Source: Thermoanaerobaculia bacterium (lineage in GTDB: Bacteria > Acidobacteriota > Thermoanaerobaculia > UBA5066). Taken from it: 64,000 nt of DNA. Where the stretch lies: positions 40,941 through 104,940 of the forward strand of contig JAJVIN010000002.1 in NCBI GenBank assembly GCA_022071945.1, written 5' to 3'. Position numbers and translations under genes: made by a program. Numbering within the stretch: position 1 is the first letter of the stretch; each line of letters begins with the position of its first letter. This document shows, one piece after another, positions 52,331 to 63,900 of the stretch. The notes under the pieces were generated by a model. It had not been told where the DNA came from and did not search any database. It saw only the letters and a program-made list of their open reading frames with translations.

Positions 52331-53392
52331 TCAGTGCGTTCCCTCTGCCATCGGCAGGCTCAACTCGACGAGGAACCTCCCGGGTTCCACCTGGTGGGTC
52401 ATCCGGCCGCGAGCGCCGTAGAAGGAACGGATGCGCTGCGCGACGAGGCGGAGTCCCAGCCCCGTGCCGGGCGGGGCCTCCTCTCCTTCCTCGAACGGGT
52501 TCTCGATCCGGATTTCGATCTCACCCGGCCGCTTCTTTACGCGGAGCTTCACCTCGCCTCCGCTGGCGGCGGACGCGCCGTGCTTGATCGCGTTCTCCAC
52601 GAGCGGTTGAAGGAGAAGGGGGGGGACCTCGCAATCCTCGACGCCGGGATCGATCTCGCCCGCGAACCTGAGCCGCTCTCCGAACCGGACCTTCTCGACG
52701 GCCAGGTAGTTCTGGGCGAGCGAGATCTCCTCCGAGAGGCGGACGCTTCGCCTTTCGGAAAGACCGAGGGTCTTCCTGAGATAGTCCGCGAGAAGAGTGC
52801 ACATCTCCCTGGCTTTCGCCGGATCGTGGCTCGTGAGGGAGCTGATGGAGTTCAGGGAGTTGAAGAGGAAGTGGGGATTGACCTGGGCCTTGAGCGCCGT
52901 CAGCTCCGCCTCGCGCGCCAGCTCGCGGGCCTTGGCCTTCTCGAGCTCGGCCTTTGCCGCCTCGTCGAGCATCAAGAGGACGTAGTGAAGGGCGGCAGAC
53001 AGGAGGTAGAGAAGGACGCCCAGACTGAAGACGACGGGCACCATCTGGGGCATGCGTTCCGGAAGGCCCGCGGCGTCTTTCACGATCGAGACGAAGTTGA
53101 CGAGGGTCCCCAGCGCGAGGACCCACAGGCAGCTCGCGATGGCCGCCGCGGTGAGGAGCGTCAGGGCCATCCGGCCGTAGTTGGCGGCCCTCGGAGGAGT
53201 CGCCTTGCAGACGTACCAGCTGCTCAGGCAGAGGAACGCGTAAACGGCCGCCATCGGCAAGGACACGAGAAGCGCCGTAGAGGGAGCAAGGTCCGCGGAG
53301 GCAGCCAGGAGAAGGGCCAGAATCCCGCCGAACGGCACCCAGAGGGCCAGATACGGCCAGAGGCCACCTCTCCGGTGAAGGATTGGGTTCAT
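52331..53392 (-). CDS. LytS-type sensor histidine kinase
   Basis: 353 residues. Four hydrophobic helices occupy the N-terminal half (ALWVPFGGILALLLAASAD, ALLVSLPMAAVYAFLCLSS, LTAAAIASCLWVLALGTL, VPVVFSLGVLLYLLSAAL). The His_kinase domain has the phospho-His in QVNPHFLFNSLNSISSL, the N-box LQPLVENAIKHG and GTGLGLRLVAQRI. The input is within the membrane, with no large extracytoplasmic domain, as in envelope-stress kinases. Lies 9 bp after the LiaF-like gene. Confidence 0.9.
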   Translation of the reverse strand: MNPILHRRGGLWPYLALWVPFGGILALLLAASADLAPSTALLVSLPMAAVYAFLCLSSWYVCKATPPRAANYGRMALTLLTAAAIASCLWVLALGTLVNFVSIVKDAAGLPERMPQMVPVVFSLGVLLYLLSAALHYVLLMLDEAAKAELEKAKARELAREAELTALKAQVNPHFLFNSLNSISSLTSHDPAKAREMCTLLADYLRKTLGLSERRSVRLSEEISLAQNYLAVEKVRFGERLRFAGEIDPGVEDCEVPPLLLQPLVENAIKHGASAASGGEVKLRVKKRPGEIEIRIENPFEEGEEAPPGTGLGLRLVAQRIRSFYGARGRMTHQVEPGRFLVELSLPMAEGTH

Positions 53393-53401
53393 CGGGATTC
53401 C

Positions 53402-54121
53402 TCAGTTCTTCACGCCGATTCCGCCCATGATGGCCGTTCCCGTCACCACGAGGCGCGGGCGAGGCGAAAGGGACGGCAACTCGGCACCCTGACGGGTCTC
53501 GTCGTCGCAGCCTCCCAGGATCGGAAGGACGTTGAGGACGACATCCCAGCCAGGGGGGACCAGGATCTCGACGCCACCGCAGAATGCGAAGGCGTCGATG
53601 GTGATCGTGGGGCTGACGGCGCCGGTGCCGGCAGGTGACAGTCCCCGCAGATCGACGGTGCACCCTCCGAAGAGCGCCGAGACCGACCCTCCCGTGAAAT
53701 CGGGGTCGATGATGCGCTTCTCGAGGCCGGCGAAGGCGACCCAGTCGTCGAGCTTCTTCGACTCCTCGCTCGCCATCCCCGGATGGGGCCGCTGAAGGGT
53801 ATTGAGGACCATCCGGACTCCTACCGCCACGAGTACCAGCGGCCAGAGCCGCCAGATGGAGAACTCGATGACATCGAAGTTCCGGAGGAGCAATAGGACG
53901 CCCGCTGCCGAGAGCAGAAACCCTGTCATCTTGTCCGACGTTCGGGACCGGCCCAGGTGAGGGATCGATAGGGCGATGAGGATCAGCGGCCAGAGCTTCC
54001 AGACGAAGCGGGCGGAGACGAGACCGACGTTGTCGAGGGTGAAGACGACGCCGATCACGATGATCACGATGCCGAAGATGAGCCGCTGACTGGACCTCTC
54101 TGTTTCCATGCTTGCCGTCAT
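53402..54121 (-). CDS. LiaF-like membrane protein
   Basis: 239 residues. Four short hydrophobic helices (LIFGIVIIVIGVVFTLDNVG, FVWKLWPLILIALSI, GFLLSAAGVLLLL, LWPLVLVAVGVRMVL) precede a soluble beta-helix-like domain (FGGCTVDLRGL, ITIDAFAFCGGVEILVPPGW, GTAIMGGIGVKN), the LiaF C-terminal pattern. In Firmicutes LiaF inhibits a kinase-regulator pair; here it heads the same three-gene layout with LytS/LytTR partners. The ATG at 54121 follows CTGGAG. Confidence 0.85.
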   Translation of the reverse strand: MTASMETERSSQRLIFGIVIIVIGVVFTLDNVGLVSARFVWKLWPLILIALSIPHLGRSRTSDKMTGFLLSAAGVLLLLRNFDVIEFSIWRLWPLVLVAVGVRMVLNTLQRPHPGMASEESKKLDDWVAFAGLEKRIIDPDFTGGSVSALFGGCTVDLRGLSPAGTGAVSPTITIDAFAFCGGVEILVPPGWDVVLNVLPILGGCDDETRQGAELPSLSPRPRLVVTGTAIMGGIGVKN

Positions 54122-54253
54122 TTTGAACTCCAGGCGAGGATTTCGCCTCCCCGCGAAGGGGAATCTAGGGCCAAAGCGGCGGGTCTTCGCCCTCTAATCC
54201 GTCGGAGCTCCACGGGTACCGGCGAGCGGGCGTCCTGGACCGGTGAATGGCCG

Positions 54254-54259
54254 TAGAAT
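54254..54259 (+). promoter_or_regulatory. -10-like TAGAAT upstream of the receiver-PP2C gene
   Basis: TAGAAT ends 20 bp before the ATG at 54280. No ribosome-binding sequence precedes the ATG (CGGACCGTAG). No strong -35 is visible 16-18 bp upstream. Confidence 0.25.
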
Positions 54260-54279
54260 GCGCGGGTCGCGGACCGTAG

Positions 54280-55467
<1,188 letters not shown>

Positions 55468-55478
55468 GACGAAGAGGA

Positions 55479-55502
55479 CCGGCGCCCGTCGCGGGGCACC
55501 GG
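55479..55502. terminator. Hairpin between convergent receiver-PP2C and tpx genes
   Basis: CCGGCGCCC and GGGCACCGG-like arms face each other across a short loop. Read on the reverse strand, the one mismatch becomes a G-U pair. No T tract follows on either strand, so it may be a weak bidirectional terminator or only a stem. Confidence 0.3.
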
Positions 55503-55530
55503 CCCTGATCGAACCGCGGGTATCAGCGGG

Positions 55531-56034
55531 TCAGGCTTTGGCGGCCGCGAGCGCGGCGTCGTAGCTGGGTTCCGTTCCGGTCGCAACGACGTACTCGGCG
55601 TGCTTGACCGTTCCGGCCGCGTCCACGACGAAGACCGCTCGCTGGAGCAGCCGGACCCCCTTGATGAGCGTCCCGTAGCTGGCTCCGAAGTTCCCGTCCC
55701 GGTGATCGGAGAGGGTGTGGACCTTGTCGATGCCAGCCGCGCCGCACCACCTCTTCTGGGCGAAGGGGAGGTCCATCGAAACCGTCAGGACGACGGTATC
55801 GGGCAGCGAGGCAGCCAGCTCGTTGAATTTCCGGGTCTGGCGGTCGCACACGGACGTGTCGAGCGACGGCACGACAGAGATGATGCGGGTCTGGCCCGCG
55901 AAGGAGTCGAGGGTCTTCTCCGACAGATCGTTGGCGACAAGCTTGAAATTCGGGGCGGCATCGCCGGGTTTCAGCTCAGGCCCGATGACCGTCAGCATGT
56001 TCCCGGCGAAGTTCACGGCTTTTTCACGTTCCAT
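55531..56034 (-). CDS. tpx: Thiol peroxidase (Tpx)
   Basis: Atypical 2-Cys peroxiredoxin reducing peroxides with thioredoxin; 167 residues. The peroxidatic Cys is in SVVPSLDTSVCDRQTRKFN, and the resolving Cys in KRWCGAAGIDKVHTLSDH, the Tpx spacing. FKLVANDLSEKTL and the C-terminus are conserved. The ATG at 56034 has GGAGG 9 nt upstream; the ATG at 56043 would touch GGAGG directly and is less likely. Monocistronic. Confidence 0.95.
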   Translation of the reverse strand: MEREKAVNFAGNMLTVIGPELKPGDAAPNFKLVANDLSEKTLDSFAGQTRIISVVPSLDTSVCDRQTRKFNELAASLPDTVVLTVSMDLPFAQKRWCGAAGIDKVHTLSDHRDGNFGASYGTLIKGVRLLQRAVFVVDAAGTVKHAEYVVATGTEPSYDAALAAAKA

Positions 56035-56131
56035 TTCTTTCATCCTCCAAGCATGGGTTTCCGTGCTCGATTTCCGGCCAGATCTTCCCCCGATTCCGGG
56101 ATCCGGAGAACCGGGCACTTGTGGAACTGGT

Positions 56132-59100
56132 TCATGGGTTCGGGATCAGTCCGATCGTTCGCGCGAGGAACTCCGCCATCTGGGCCCGGTCGACGGGCTC
56201 GAACGGGCAGAAGGAAAGGCCGCTCCCCGGAGCTCCGGCGCACCCCTTCGTCTGCCGGTCCGCAAAGGCCACGTTTGCTTCCCGTCTGGGCCAGGTCGCC
56301 ACCTTGAGTCCCGGATCCTCCCACCCGCTGCAGGCAGGGTACGGCTGACTGCAGCCGGGATCTGTCTCGCCGACCGATGCCAGGAGCGAGTTGAGAAGCC
56401 CTCCTTGCTTCAGCCTTTCGAGAAACGTCACCATTTCCGCCCTCGTCAGCGAATTGGAAGGGAAGAAGCAGAGGCCCTCGGGGCACGGGGCCCCGACCGT
56501 GACGCCCCACGCCTTGATCCAGTGGATGGAGAGCCACTGAGGGTGATCGCAGGGGACGTCGGGGAAGTCCGCCGAACCCGTACCCTGGCTCACGCACGTT
56601 GCCGGCGGCGGGGTCACGCTCCGCGTCCGCCACCACTGGTAGGCCTTGGCGAGGTATTCCGCAACTTTCGCCCTTGTCAGGACAGTCGTGGGCGAGAACT
56701 GCGGGCCCGCGAGGCCGGGATCCGAGTCGGATTCCATGATCGCCGCGTCGGCGATGCGAGCGGACGACAGGAAGAAGTAGTCCGCCTCCGTAACGTCCGT
56801 GAATGCCCTCAGGCTCACGGCAGCCGGAACCCGCAGCTTCTCGGCGCCGTTCTCGAGCATGACGAGGTCATAAGAGCCGGAGGGCGACAGGGGAGAGGCC
56901 GCGACACTGCCGGTCACCAGCGTGGCCGTGGCCGTCGCCGGCGAGAAGGCCCCGCCACCCTGCCCTTCCCGGTCGAGCTTGAAGGTCTTGTTGAGAAGTC
57001 CGGAGCCCGCGATCTGGAGAGTGCCGCCCATCCAGCGGTTCAGCGTGGAGGGCGTCACGCTCCCGATCCCCGAGCCGCCCGCGCCTGTCCGGAAGGTCCG
57101 GACCGGCGAGGAGACGGCTGCCCCGGTTCCACAGACCGGGAAGGCCGTGATCCTCCAGTTCCACTGCGTGCCGGGGTTCAAGCTGAGGGTCGTGCTGGTC
57201 TGAGGGACCGTGATCGTTCTGTAGGCCGAGGGCGAAGCGGCCGTCGAGAGATGGACCACGTAGTAGGCCGCTCCGGGAACGGCCTGCCACGTGAGAACCA
57301 CGTTGGACGCAGAGACGCCCGTCGCGTTGTCCAGTGGGCCGGAGAGCACCGGGGCCGTTCCTGTCCACGGGCAGGTTCCGGTCGTGAAGGAGAACACCGG
57401 CGACGAGACATCCCCGCAGGCCTCCTTGGCGGCGACCTTCCAGTAGTAGGTGGTCGACGGAAACCAGACGGGAAGACCCAGCGAGTTGGAAGCGGTCGTT
57501 CCCAGGCGCCTCTCCGGCGAAGCCGCCGTGTCGAGGAAGACATCGAAGGGAACCGAGCCCGTGTGAGACCAGCTGATGAACCCGCCCGTGAATCCCGTCG
57601 CCCCGTTCGCCGGGATCAGCGCGGCCGGGGGGGCTGCGGGAGGAGAGACCGGTATGTCCTTCGTGGAGCTTCCGGCACACCCGCCGGCCGTGACAGAGAG
57701 CGACAGGACGGTCGAGCCCGAGAAGCCCACCGAGAAGGTGATCTGGCGTGTGCTCTGACCCGACAGGATGGTGCCATTCAGGATCGACCATGCGTAGGTG
57801 TCGGCGCCGACGGGTGCGGTCGCGATCAGGCCGGTCGCGTTCGGGCACGCGGCTGCCGGGGCCGTGATCGTCGCCTGCGGCGTCCCGTTCACTGGGACCG
57901 ACCGGGAGCCGGTGTAGGTGCAACTGCCCTGCGTCGCGGTGACGGCAAGCCCGACCGGGCCGGTGGTGCCGGCCGAGAAGGTGATCGAGGCCGTACCCTG
58001 GCCCGCCACGATCGAGCCGTTCGTGATGGACCACGTGTAGGGAGCGGACGCTCCCGACACCGAGGCGGAATTGTTGGTCGACGTGCTGCAAACACTTGCC
58101 GGAGCCGTGATCGTGAGACTGCCTGACTGATTGATCGGTATGTTGACGGTGGAGCTGTCCGTGCACGCCCCGTAGGTGAGAGAAAGGCCGAGGGTCACGT
58201 TTCCGGACGCACCCGCCGAGAAGGTGATCGAGTTCGTCCCCTGTCCCGCGGTGATGGTGCCGTTCGTGATCGTCCACGTGTACAGGCTTCCGCCCGGCAG
58301 CGCCGAGGCGGTGTTTCCGGTCGAGCTCGCGCAGGTCGCGGCCGGAGCGGAGATCGCGGCCGTGATGACGGGGATCGAGATCGCGCTCGCGGAGGAGCAC
58401 GAGTTCTTCGTGACGGTCACGCCGAGCTCCACCGGGCTCGAACCGGTCGCCGAGAAGGTGACGGAGGGCGACCCCTGGCCTGCCGTGATCGCTCCGTTCG
58501 TGATCGTCCAGACGTAGGAGTCGGCCCCAGAGGCAACGGTCGCGGTGTTTCCGGTCGAGCTCTTGCAGACGTGAGGCGGGGCGGTGATCGTGGAAGGCGG
58601 TGCGGGGCAGCTCGAGCCGTTGGAGATCACGAGGGCGAAGTTCTGGTCGGTGACGTCCGCGTTGCCGGGAATGCCGTCTCCGTTCAGGGCACGCGCCGTG
58701 ACCTTGGCCGTGTAGGGGGTTCCGGCGGCGATTCCGGCGGGCAGGAAGACGTTCTCGACGTTGTTGAGGGTGTCCGCCGAGCCGCCGGTCACGCTGATGC
58801 CGCCGCTCATGACGTTCCCCTTGTAGGTCACGCCTCCGACGGTGACCTCGAGGTCGAGGTCGTTGACGAGAGCCGGATCGGAGATTCCGGGCGGGTCGGT
58901 CCAGACGAGCGTGACCCGGAACGGCGCGAGGCTGTTTCCGACCGCGCCGCTCACCGAGGAAGACAGTCCCGGGCTGTCGAGGACGGACTCCTGGTCGAGA
59001 TGGGTCATCGCGAGACCGGTGTTGAGGATCTTCTTCAGGTTGACGCGGCCCCAGCCCTGCGCGCCGTTCGGGATCGGGCCTCCCGCGGTTCCCGCGGCCA

Positions 59101-60853
59101 TCGGGACCGTCCCGTTGATGAGGGCGGCCTTCACCAGGGCCGGACTCGGGTTGGCGCCTCCGTGCCCGGACTTCCACCACTGGACGATGAGGGCGGCGGC
59201 CCCCGAGACCTGCGGGCAGGCGTGGGAGGTCCCGGTACTCCAGCGATGGTAGGTGTCGATGTTGCCGAAGAGAGTATCCGGTCCAGACCGGCCGCCCGTG
59301 ACGGCGGTTCCGGGCGCGGCCAGATCGGGCTTGATCCTCCCATCCGCGGCGAGACCTCGAGAGGAGTACGAAGAGATCTCGTCCATGTTGTCGTTCGGGT
59401 TGCCCCCGTAGGGGCTCAACTCGGGGCGGATGTTCTCGCCCGCGGCGACGGAGACGACGTTCTTGGCGACCTTGGGACGCGTCAACCCCGAGGCCCCCGA
59501 GTTGCCGGCGGAGAAGATGATCAGGAGCGGGTCGATCGAGGACGCGGCGGAGGCGTCCCGGACGAAACCGTCGTACTGGGCGGCCAGGGAGTCGTAGGCG
59601 TTGGCGTTCGTCCCGGCGCCCCAGCTATTGCTCGAGATGAACCCGGGGACCCCGTTGGGGCCCGGCGTCACGACGGCGTCGTTGGCCGTATTGGCCTCGG
59701 TCCCCGAGTAGCCGTCCCTCAGGAGCGGAATGTTCGTCACGTTGGCCTTCGGGGCGACCCCCGAGCCGTAGTTGTATCCGAGCCCGTCGAGGTTCGGCGC
59801 GTAGGGAGTGGTCCCCGCGATGATGGAGGCGTTGAGGTGGCCGTGGCCGTCCGCGCCGGCGGCGGCCTCGCGCAGCGCCGCGTCCGCCGCGTTGGCGGCC
59901 GTCACGTAGAACCCGCCGTCACCGGGGATGCCGATCCCGTCGTCCACCACGGCAACCGTGACGCCCGTGCCGTCGGCCCCGAACTGCGCCATCGGGTTGT
60001 AGCCAGGGCCGCTGAGGACCGTCGAGGAACTGTAGTTCCCGGCCACGATCTGGGCGGCCCGTTCGTCCTCGCGCGCGGGGGGCACGTATGGGTCGATTCC
60101 GAGGACCAGCGGGCTCGCCGCGATGTCGGCGATCGCGTCCATGGGGATCTCGGCCCTGACAATGCGGAAGAACGAGGAGGGGAGAGCGATGCTGGCGCGG
60201 ACGGATCCGCCCGCGGACGTCACGAGCCCGGCCGCGGCGGATGCGGAGGTGCCGCTCGTCACCATGATGTCGACGGCCCTGACGCCCCGGCTGCCCGCCT
60301 GGAGGGCTTCGCGAATGGCCGGGGCGAGCTTCAGGGGTCCGCCGTACGGGGCCGTCGCCCGGACGAAGGAGAGGCCGCCCGCGTTCCCGATCTGGGCGAG
60401 GGAGGCCCTCACGATGAAGGAGTTGTGCGGGACGTACTGCAGGAACTCGACGCCTTGCTTCTCGACCTCCTGGCGCCAGTCGTCCGTGACGGGGCCGATG
60501 AACTGAACCAGGTGGAGCAAGGCCGCGTCGGTTCCGGGCGCGGCGAGGGCCGCTCGAGTGTTCCGCGCGGGCTGGCTCGCCTCGACGAGGGGGTCGAAGG
60601 AAACGCCGCGGATCTCGATCGTCTTCTTCACGGGCGTGCTGTCGCCGGGGAAGCTGGCCGCCTTCCCCCGGACGAGCAGGAACGAGCCATAGTCGTTCAC
60701 GACGTCGTTGGTCGCCCGTGCCCGGTCCCGAGCCTCGGAATTCGGCGTGCTGACGACAAAGTAGTCGGCTGACCGGGCAACAGTCGGAAGGGAAAGGAGG
60801 ACGAGCGCGGCAAGGAGGCGGAAGGTGGGAATCCGAAGAGTCGGGGAGGCCAT
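56132..60853 (-). CDS. Secreted subtilisin-like protease with PKD-like, Fn3-like and SLH-like domains
   Basis: 1573 residues. A signal peptide (LLAALVLLSLPTVARS) is followed by a propeptide-like region (about 30-270). The S8 catalytic domain has Asp304 (VAVVDDGIG), His337 (DGHGHLNASIIAG, where the usual HGTHVAG is altered but the first His is kept) and Ser543 (STGTSHACPQVSGAAAL). A proprotein-convertase-like P domain is likely near 660-740. Four PKD-like repeats follow (about 745-1070), two Fn3-like domains, a TIG-like domain and three Cys-containing SLH-like repeats at the C-terminus (about 1370-1573). Anchors to the cell surface, presumably. A terminator lies just upstream of its start, so it has its own promoter. 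Confidence 0.88.
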   Translation of the reverse strand: MASPTLRIPTFRLLAALVLLSLPTVARSADYFVVSTPNSEARDRARATNDVVNDYGSFLLVRGKAASFPGDSTPVKKTIEIRGVSFDPLVEASQPARNTRAALAAPGTDAALLHLVQFIGPVTDDWRQEVEKQGVEFLQYVPHNSFIVRASLAQIGNAGGLSFVRATAPYGGPLKLAPAIREALQAGSRGVRAVDIMVTSGTSASAAAGLVTSAGGSVRASIALPSSFFRIVRAEIPMDAIADIAASPLVLGIDPYVPPAREDERAAQIVAGNYSSSTVLSGPGYNPMAQFGADGTGVTVAVVDDGIGIPGDGGFYVTAANAADAALREAAAGADGHGHLNASIIAGTTPYAPNLDGLGYNYGSGVAPKANVTNIPLLRDGYSGTEANTANDAVVTPGPNGVPGFISSNSWGAGTNANAYDSLAAQYDGFVRDASAASSIDPLLIIFSAGNSGASGLTRPKVAKNVVSVAAGENIRPELSPYGGNPNDNMDEISSYSSRGLAADGRIKPDLAAPGTAVTGGRSGPDTLFGNIDTYHRWSTGTSHACPQVSGAAALIVQWWKSGHGGANPSPALVKAALINGTVPMAAGTAGGPIPNGAQGWGRVNLKKILNTGLAMTHLDQESVLDSPGLSSSVSGAVGNSLAPFRVTLVWTDPPGISDPALVNDLDLEVTVGGVTYKGNVMSGGISVTGGSADTLNNVENVFLPAGIAAGTPYTAKVTARALNGDGIPGNADVTDQNFALVISNGSSCPAPPSTITAPPHVCKSSTGNTATVASGADSYVWTITNGAITAGQGSPSVTFSATGSSPVELGVTVTKNSCSSASAISIPVITAAISAPAATCASSTGNTASALPGGSLYTWTITNGTITAGQGTNSITFSAGASGNVTLGLSLTYGACTDSSTVNIPINQSGSLTITAPASVCSTSTNNSASVSGASAPYTWSITNGSIVAGQGTASITFSAGTTGPVGLAVTATQGSCTYTGSRSVPVNGTPQATITAPAAACPNATGLIATAPVGADTYAWSILNGTILSGQSTRQITFSVGFSGSTVLSLSVTAGGCAGSSTKDIPVSPPAAPPAALIPANGATGFTGGFISWSHTGSVPFDVFLDTAASPERRLGTTASNSLGLPVWFPSTTYYWKVAAKEACGDVSSPVFSFTTGTCPWTGTAPVLSGPLDNATGVSASNVVLTWQAVPGAAYYVVHLSTAASPSAYRTITVPQTSTTLSLNPGTQWNWRITAFPVCGTGAAVSSPVRTFRTGAGGSGIGSVTPSTLNRWMGGTLQIAGSGLLNKTFKLDREGQGGGAFSPATATATLVTGSVAASPLSPSGSYDLVMLENGAEKLRVPAAVSLRAFTDVTEADYFFLSSARIADAAIMESDSDPGLAGPQFSPTTVLTRAKVAEYLAKAYQWWRTRSVTPPPATCVSQGTGSADFPDVPCDHPQWLSIHWIKAWGVTVGAPCPEGLCFFPSNSLTRAEMVTFLERLKQGGLLNSLLASVGETDPGCSQPYPACSGWEDPGLKVATWPRREANVAFADRQTKGCAGAPGSGLSFCPFEPVDRAQMAEFLARTIGLIPNP
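57645..58600 (-). repeat. Four PKD/Ig-like repeats in the subtilase
   Basis: Four consecutive coding units of about 80 residues share the plan ITAP-x2-C, Y-x-WsItNGtI, aGQGt-x-sITFSAG, and a second Cys, each with a likely disulfide. Identity between units is visible at the protein level (WTITNG, WTITNG, WSITNG, WSILNG) and in DNA blocks such as the codons for ITFSAG. Confidence 0.8.
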
Positions 60854-60900
60854 CAGGGGGCGAATCTTAGGGCAGGAACGACCGAACGAGACGCGAGCAC

Positions 60901-60932
60901 GAAAAGAAAAGGGGCCGCGAGCGCGGCCCCTT
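60901..60932 (-). terminator. Rho-independent terminator of the nuclease gene
   Basis: Ten-base-pair stem AAGGGGCCGC (60909-60918) / GCGGCCCCTT (60923-60932) with a GAGC loop. On the reverse strand it is followed by TTTTCTTTTC. It lies 28 bp after the nuclease stop and 48 bp before the subtilase start codon, so the two genes are separate units. Confidence 0.85.
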
Positions 60933-60959
60933 CTGGGAAAAGAGAGCGGGAGAGGGGAA

Positions 60960-63900
60960 CTACGGTGTCGAGACCAGCCCGATGGTGCGGCCGAGGAATT
61001 CGGCCATCTCGCCCCGTGTCACGAGGGAGGTTGCGCACATCGTCAGGTTGTTGCCCGGAGTCCCCGAGCAGCCCACGGTCAGCCGGTCCGCGAAGGCGAC
61101 GTTGACCTCGCGGCGCGGCCACCCCGCGGTCTTCAGAACCGGGTCCGTCCAGCCCGAGCACGCCGGGTAGGGCTGCGCGCAGCCCGGGTCGGTCTCGCCC
61201 ACGGTCGAGAGGAGGGTGTTGAGCAGGGCGCCCTGACGGAGCCTCTCGAAGAAGGTCACCATCTGGGCCCGGTCGACGCCGTTCTCCGGCAGGAAGCAGA
61301 GACCCTGTGCGCACGGCGAGCCGAGCGTGACTCCCCAAGTCTTGATCCAGTGGATCGCGAGCCAGTCGGGATCCGTGCACGGGACGTCGGGGAAGTCGGT
61401 CGAGCCGGCTCCTGACGGAACGCAGGTCGCGGCCGGCAGGGCGGTCGAGCCCGTGCGCCACCACTGATAGGCGCGGGCGAGGTAGTCCGCCATGTCGCGG
61501 CGCAGGACCGTCGCGGACGGGGAGAACTGGGGACCGGCGGTGCCACCGTCGAAGTCCGGCTCCATGATGCCGGCATCCACGACTCTCGCACTCGATTCGA
61601 AGTAGAAGTCGTTCTCGGTCACGTCGGTGAAGGCACGAACGGCCAAGGCCTGGAGCAACCTGGCCTGCTCGACTCCGTTCTCGAGGATCCCGGCGTCATA
61701 CCTTCCCGCCGGAGCCAGGGAGTTGGGGGAGAGGAAGCCGTCGATGCGAGACGACTGCGACGAGGTGATCGACAAGGAACCAGCGGACTGGCCCTTGTAG
61801 CTCGTGAACGGAGTCGTCCCCGGGCCAAAGCCTGACCCGAACAGGGAGAGGTTCCCGCCCGTCCAGCGGTTCACGTAGGAGGGCGAAAGCGATGACAGCT
61901 TGAGCGGAGAGTCGGCCGTCGTGAAGCTGTAGGTCACGGACGAGGCCGCCGCGCTCGATCCGCACGCCGGAACGGCAACGACCCGCCAGAAGTAGAGGGT
62001 TCCGGGGTTGAGCGAAACCTGCTGCGAGGTGAGCGGCGTGGACGAAATCTTGTAGAGAGACGACGGTGAGGCGGAGGGGCCCAGATAGACGTCGTAGCGC
62101 CCCGCGCCGGGGACGGCCGACCAGCTCAGGACCAGCACTCGAGAGAGACCGAGCGATCCGTTGGCCGGAGCGGCGAGAGCCGGTGCGGCACCCGTGAAGG
62201 GGCACGCCCCGGTGGTGAACGAGGCCACGCTCGAGGACGCACTTCCGCAGCCCGTGCGAGCCGTCACCGACCAGTAATACGTGGTGCCGGGGAACCAGGC
62301 CGGTGTCGAGATGAAGTTGGAGGACGTGGTCGCGACCTTCTTCTGGGGTGGCGTGACGGTGTCGTAATAGACGTCGTACTCCAGGGCCCCGGTGTTCGTC
62401 CAGGAGAGGTAGCCGGAGGTGAAGTTGGTCGTGCCGCTGAGCGGGTTGACGATGCCCGGGGCAGACGGAATCGAGCCCACGGGGATGGTCTTGGACTCCG
62501 TCCGGGCGCAGCCGTTCAGGGTGACGGTCACGCCGAGGGTCACGGAGGGCCCGGAACCGGCATTGAAGAGGATGGCGTTCGTGCTCCCGCCGGCGACGAG
62601 CGTTCCGCCCGTGACGGTCCATGCGTAGGTCGCCCCGGTCTGAGCGTCGACGGACGCCGAAAGGTTCGTCGCGCCCGCGCAGAGGCTGGCCGGTGCGGTG
62701 ATGAAGGGCTGGATCGGGCCGGGGGTGATGGGAACCGTGGTCTGGGCCTCGGAAGAGAAGCCGTTGCGGTTCACCGAGACCCAGAGGGTGACCGGGAGGG
62801 GTCCGATGCCGGTGAAGGTGACGACCCGGTCGTTGTTCGGTCCGAGGATGAAGCCGTTGGCGATCGCCCAGTGGTACGTGGCCGGGCCTCCCGGATCGGC
62901 GACGGAAGCAGTCTGCGTCGAATAAGCGCAGGCGGCCGCCGGGGCGGTGATGGCGACTCCGGGGAGCTTGAAGTAGGCGACGGTCGGATCGTGGTCGGCG
63001 ACCTTCTCGGGCCGCGTCGCGTCGGACCTGAGGACCTCGGGGAATCCAGCGTTCACGCGGGCGTGCTCGAGACGCGTGGCGACGGAACGCGCGGGGCCAT
63101 TGACGATGATGTGGTCGAGGTTCTGCGAGTGTCCGTCGTAGACGTAGGAGTACCGCTCGGAAGCGGGGGCAAGGTCGAGGAGCTCGACGAAGTCGGGAGT
63201 TACGAAGTCGTTTCGGACGTTGATGACAACCTCGCTGGCCGCAGCGGGATCGCCGCGGGTGGTTCCCATCACGTCGGCATATCCGTCGTTGACCTCGTAG
63301 GCGTTGAAATCGCCCACGCAGATGACGCGAGGAGTCGGAGAGCCCGTCTGGAGATTACTGAGGAGTTTTGCGAGGGATTCCGCCTGTGCCTGGCGCTTGG
63401 CCCGCGCTCTCCGGCCGGTTGCGTTGTCCAGCTCCGTCTCGTTCAGCGAGCGCTGGTGGACGACGACGACCGTGACGGGGTAGGGGCCAGCCGGTCCGAG
63501 GATGTTCGCCTTGAGGACGACGGGAGGCCGGTCGTTGAGGGTCTCCGTGCCACCGGTTGGATTTGTCCAGGTTTCCGCCTTGTTTTCCTGGGTGACCGAG
63601 GTGACCTGAACGCGGTTCGTCTTGACGAGGAAGCCCACGTCGATCCCTCCGACGTCGTTTCCCTCGAAGAGATAAGCCTCGTATTGCGTACCCGCGTCGG
63701 CATTCACTCTGTCCCGGATCGCCCGGAGGGTCGCGATGTTCTCGATCTCCTGGAAGCCAATGATGTCGGGAAGCCTCACGGCATTCCGGAGTTGCAGGGA
63801 GAGCTTGGTGAGACGGGTCTGGAACTGAACGGCCGTCGGTACCGGTTCGCCGATCCCGTCGTTGACGTCGTTGAAGAACCGCTCGACGTTCATCGATGCC

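Noticed and set aside
58571..60772. A 733-codon forward open frame opposite the subtilase
   Set aside because: Arg/Gly/Asp-rich shadow of the protease reading frame; no recognisable domain and no ribosome site.
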